This document shows, in pieces, positions 12,701-12,728 of a stretch of 12,728 bases of DNA (its first letter is position 1; each line of letters begins with the position of its first letter). This DNA is from CAKSQF01 sp051867915. Its GTDB lineage: Bacteria > Bacillota > Clostridia > Oscillospirales > CAG-272. A program made the translations under genes and the position numbers. The notes below the pieces were generated by a model. That model ran no database searches. It was not told the DNA's origin and saw only the letters and a list, made by a program, of their open reading frames with translations. The stretch covers positions 1 through 12,728 of the forward strand of contig JBJDZJ010000101.1 of assembly GCA_051867915.1 (NCBI GenBank), given 5' to 3'.

Positions 12701-12728
12701 ATGAAAAAACAAAAAGTTTTCAAGACTA
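12701..12728 (+). CDS. start of a possible gene cut by the window end
   Basis: ATG followed by codons for KKQKVFKT runs to the window edge. It lies about 10-17 nt past the predicted transcription start from the promoter at 12675-12683. There is no purine-rich ribosome binding site, so it would be nearly leaderless. Too short to identify. Confidence 0.25.

Noticed and set aside
12683..12728. Insertion-sequence end with transposase start
   Set aside because: GAGTAGACAC followed by a Lys-rich start hinted at it, but too little sequence is present to show an inverted repeat or a transposase.

Overview
The window is a chromosomal stretch from a Gram-positive anaerobe. The best guess is class Clostridia, of the Oscillospiraceae/Ruminococcaceae gut type. 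Supporting signs are strong AAAGGAG-like ribosome binding sites, TTGACA/TATAAT promoters with 17-nt spacers and TG-extended -10 boxes, clostridial-looking protein sequences, and G/C-ending codons in the biosynthetic genes. The organism call is inference from style, not from a marker gene.

Layout. (1) 1-1330: an XRE-family regulator on the minus strand with its own promoter. Its coding sequence looks richer in A+T than the rest, and a 14-bp inverted repeat lies at the window edge. (2) 1244-1578: a 335-nt divergent intergenic stretch. It holds the regulator promoter, a consensus promoter for the next gene, and an unexplained open frame on the minus strand. (3) 1579-2307: a FabG-like short-chain dehydrogenase that resembles the EF-P 5-aminopentanone reductase (YmfI) group. 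(4) 2308-2712: a 405-nt regulatory leader. (5) 2713-12519: an uninterrupted plus-strand operon ilvB-ilvN-ilvC-ilvD-leuA-leuC-leuD-leuB, closed by a strong terminator at 12538-12584. (6) 12585-12728: a short tail with a small minus-strand reading frame and, on the plus strand, a possible promoter and the first codons of another gene.

How the genes work together. IlvB/IlvN (acetohydroxyacid synthase), IlvC and IlvD convert pyruvate, or pyruvate plus 2-oxobutyrate, to the 2-oxo acids of valine and isoleucine. LeuA, LeuC/LeuD and LeuB carry 2-oxoisovalerate on to 2-oxoisocaproate, the leucine precursor. The final transaminase (ilvE) and threonine deaminase (ilvA) are not in the window.

The most interesting element is the ilvB leader. 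A near-consensus promoter is followed by a 27-codon leader peptide. Eight of the 13 residues from 12 to 24 are Ile, Leu or Val. Next come a long hairpin over these control codons, a candidate antiterminator helix, and an 11-bp intrinsic terminator with a T run just before ilvB. This is the architecture of ribosome-mediated (trp/leu/ilv type) attenuation. It is notable because Firmicutes usually control such operons with a T-box or CodY, and no T-box core was found here. Secondary points of interest are palindromic repeats starting in the ilvD stop codon, a very stable hairpin between ilvC and ilvD, an unusual cofactor-loop sequence in IlvC, and the open frame hidden under the dehydrogenase promoter.
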